DNA from: Candidatus Stahliibacteriota bacterium
Lineage (GTDB): Bacteria; Hydrothermota; Tepidihabitantia; SM23-42
Length of the DNA stretch: 7,724 nucleotides
Reading direction: 5' to 3'
Assembly (NCBI GenBank): GCA_030670605.1
Contig: DAOVBK010000064.1
Span: 1-7,724 of the forward strand
This document shows, one piece after another, positions 5,935 through 7,724 of the stretch. Every line of letters begins with the position of its first letter. Positions within the stretch are counted from its first letter, which is position 1. Made by a program: the position numbers and the translations under genes. A model generated the notes under the pieces. It was not told the DNA's origin and made no database searches. It was given only the letters and a program-made list of their open reading frames with translations.

Positions 5935-7620
5935 ATGAAGAAAACAAAGACTATTAAGAATTTTGCCTACAAGCCAGTCTCAGCACCAACCGGCACACAG
6001 ATTTCCTGCAAAAGCTGGCAGCAAGAAGCAGCATTACGGATGCTCCACAACAACCTCGATCCTCACGTTGCCGAGAATCCTAAGGAGCTCATTGTCTATG
6101 GTGGAAGCGGAAAAGCAGCGAGAAACTGGGAGGCATTTCATGCCATTGTTGCTGCGCTCAAGAACCTGGAGAATGATGAAACGCTCTTGGTCCAATCAGG
6201 AAAACCAGTTGGTGTGTTCAAGACATTCGACTATGCACCACGGGTCTTGATCGCAAACTCACTTCTTGTACCGGCATGGGCAAACTGGGATTATTTTCGG
6301 AAACTAGAAGCACTCGGACTCATCATGTACGGTCAAATGACGGCAGGTTCCTGGATATACATCGGCACGCAGGGCATTATCCAGGGCACGTATGAAACAT
6401 TTGCCGCGTGTGCGCGCAAGCATTTTAATGGCTCACTAACCGGCAAATGGGTACTCACTGGTGGTATGGGTGCCATGAGTGGAGCACAACCGCTTTCGGT
6501 CACCATGAATGGTGGTGTCATACTCGATATTGAGGTCGACCCGAAGCGCATTGAAAAACGAATCAAGCAAGGTTTTTGTGATACCATGGTCACATCACTC
6601 GATGAGGCTCTCAAACTCGTTTTTGATACGGTCAAGCAGAAGAAATCACTATCTGTTGGTCTCGTTGGCAACACATCAGATATCGAGCCCGAACTCGTTA
6701 GACGTGACATAATCCCTGATATACTGACTGACCAGACCTCAGCACATGATGAACTCAACGGCTATGTGCCTGGTGGTATGAGTCTGCAAGATGCCTTGGA
6801 CCTGCGTTCAAGGAATCCTGACGAGTATCGCACACGGGCTCTTCAGTCCATTGCCCGGCAGGTCAACGCAATGCTGGAAATGCAGAAAAAAGGTGCAATT
6901 GCTTTTGACTACGGCAACAATATACGTGGTCAAGCGAAAAAAGCGGGTGTCGAAAACCCGTTTGCCATACCTGGCTTCGTCCCCGAATACATCAGACCCT
7001 TATTCTGCCAGGGCAAAGGACCATTCCGGTGGGCTGCACTGTCCGGTGACAAAAGCGATATCTATGCTACTGACAAAAAAGTACTCGAGATGTTTGGCGA
7101 TGATACGGCAATACGGCAATGGATAGAGCTTGCACAGAAGAAGGTGCCATTTCAGGGATTACCAGCGCGCATTATGTGGCTTGGATATGGTGAGCGTGAC
7201 AAACTCGGGCTGGAGATAAACCACATGGTGAAGAACAAAACACTCAAGGCGCCCATTGTCATTGGTCGTGACCATCTTGATACTGGGTCTGTCGCATCTC
7301 CGTACCGTGAAACTGAAGGTATGCGTGATGGCTCTGACGCAATAGCAGATTGGCCTATTCTCAATGGACTTCTCAACACAGCATCGGGTGCATCATGGGT
7401 ATCAATCCACCATGGCGGTGGTGTCGGCATAGGATATTCAATCCATGCAGGGCAGGTGCTCGTATGCGATGGTACAGAGAATATGGATAAGCGCATCGAA
7501 CGTGTCCTCACCAATGACCCAGGCATTGGCATTGCTCGACACTATGATGCAGGATACGATGAAGCAATTCGGTTTGCCCGGGAACAAAGAATTAAGATTC
7601 CTGGCAAACCGAAACCCTAA
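5935..7620 (+). CDS. hutU: Urocanate hydratase (urocanase)
   Basis: A complete 561-residue urocanase, which adds water to urocanate to give 4-imidazolone-5-propionate, the second step of histidine degradation, using tightly bound NAD+ as an electrophile in the cytoplasm. Signatures along the protein: [18 protein letters not shown] (51-68), [15 protein letters not shown] (142-156), the dinucleotide-binding [20 protein letters not shown] (175-194), [11 protein letters not shown] (324-334), [20 protein letters not shown] (345-364) with the conserved active-site-region Cys358, and [23 protein letters not shown] (492-514). Length is normal for the family (about 550-560). The last residues, GKPKP, come from AC-rich sequence resembling the repeat tract that follows, so the extreme C-terminus may be recent. 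The ATG has a good ribosome site and its own promoter. HutH is on the same strand upstream but separated by the five-gene opposite operon, so the two cannot share a simple transcript. No hut repressor gene is visible. Confidence 0.97.
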   Translation: MKKTKTIKNFAYKPVSAPTGTQISCKSWQQEAALRMLHNNLDPHVAENPKELIVYGGSGKAARNWEAFHAIVAALKNLENDETLLVQSGKPVGVFKTFDYAPRVLIANSLLVPAWANWDYFRKLEALGLIMYGQMTAGSWIYIGTQGIIQGTYETFAACARKHFNGSLTGKWVLTGGMGAMSGAQPLSVTMNGGVILDIEVDPKRIEKRIKQGFCDTMVTSLDEALKLVFDTVKQKKSLSVGLVGNTSDIEPELVRRDIIPDILTDQTSAHDELNGYVPGGMSLQDALDLRSRNPDEYRTRALQSIARQVNAMLEMQKKGAIAFDYGNNIRGQAKKAGVENPFAIPGFVPEYIRPLFCQGKGPFRWAALSGDKSDIYATDKKVLEMFGDDTAIRQWIELAQKKVPFQGLPARIMWLGYGERDKLGLEINHMVKNKTLKAPIVIGRDHLDTGSVASPYRETEGMRDGSDAIADWPILNGLLNTASGASWVSIHHGGGVGIGYSIHAGQVLVCDGTENMDKRIERVLTNDPGIGIARHYDAGYDEAIRFAREQRIKIPGKPKP

Positions 7621-7625
7621 GTCCT

Positions 7626-7679
7626 AAACCCCAAACACTAAGGAAACCCCAAACTCCAGGGAAATCCCAATGAACAAAT
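7626..7679. repeat. Three-unit, 18-nt-period AC-rich repeat after hutU
   Basis: AAACCCCAAAC occurs exactly at 7626-7636 and 7644-7654. A decayed third copy, AAATCCCAA, starts at 7662, so the starts are exactly 18 nt apart. The second halves (ACTAAGG, TCCAGGG) are also alike. Similar sequence (AAACCCTAAGTCCT) begins at 7612, inside the last codons of hutU. No hairpin plus T tract is present, so it does not look like an intrinsic terminator. Confidence 0.7.
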
Positions 7680-7724
7680 CACAAACACACAGCTTCTCGA
7701 CTCGCTCTCTCAATCCTTCGAGAC
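7670..7724 (+). other. Possible start of a further gene, cut by the window edge; not convincing
   Basis: An ATG at 7670 opens a frame of 18 codons that runs off the window (MNKSQTHSFSTRSLNPSR). AGGG lies 8 nt before it, a weak ribosome site. The residues match no family I know. The first codons fall inside the 18-nt repeat tract. The end instead forms an inverted repeat, TCTCGA (7695-7700) with TCGAGA (7718-7723), so this stretch may be intergenic repeat DNA. Confidence 0.2.

Noticed and set aside
6333..6758. A 141-codon minus-strand frame inside hutU.
   Set aside because: It lies fully within the conserved urocanase core and has Ser/Pro-rich low-complexity composition typical of an antisense shadow.

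Overview
The window looks like bacterial chromosome from an uncultured or candidate-phylum-type lineage. Bacterial features are a three-domain EF-P, a ComEC channel, sigma70-like promoters and strong AGGAGG ribosome binding sites. The roadblock/LC7 protein, the unusual EF-P tip and the A/C-rich short-period repeats in every gap longer than about 60 bp recall WOR-3/FCB-like candidate phyla. That placement is an impression; no marker here fixes the taxonomy.

Layout. Positions 1-314 (+) hold the last 103 residues of histidine ammonia-lyase (HutH). Positions 5731 down to 340 hold five genes on the minus strand, read in this order: an exported HEAT-repeat protein, cysteinyl-tRNA synthetase (cysS), elongation factor P (efp), a roadblock/LC7 (MglB-like) protein and ComEC. 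Gaps are short (1-nt overlap, 12 nt, 73 nt, 37 nt), so they look like one operon. Positions 5935-7620 (+) encode complete urocanate hydratase (HutU). Two consecutive enzymes of histidine degradation (histidine to urocanate to imidazolonepropionate) therefore flank an unrelated operon on the other strand.

Control region. The 203-bp gap between the HEAT gene and hutU carries two divergent promoters, each with a 16-nt spacer. The minus-strand promoter (TTGACT-16-TATAAT) predicts transcription starting on the A of the HEAT ATG, so a leaderless mRNA. The hutU promoter (TTGACA-16-TAAAAT) predicts a leader of about 9 nt, with AGGAGG near its start. Between the two -35 boxes lie a hairpin and thirteen contiguous 8-nt units: five on the minus strand and eight on the plus strand, meeting head-to-head with no spacer.

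Other repeat tracts. A 7-nt array sits inside the operon between efp and the LC7 gene. An 18-nt array follows hutU and may reach into its last codons. Motif and period differ in each gap.

Oddities in proteins. ComEC appears to end in a metallo-beta-lactamase-like domain without its metal-binding motif. EF-P has Asn where the modified Lys or Arg is usually found. The HEAT protein has ten repeats on a nearly exact 31-residue period. No phage, transposase, CRISPR array, tRNA or rRNA was seen.
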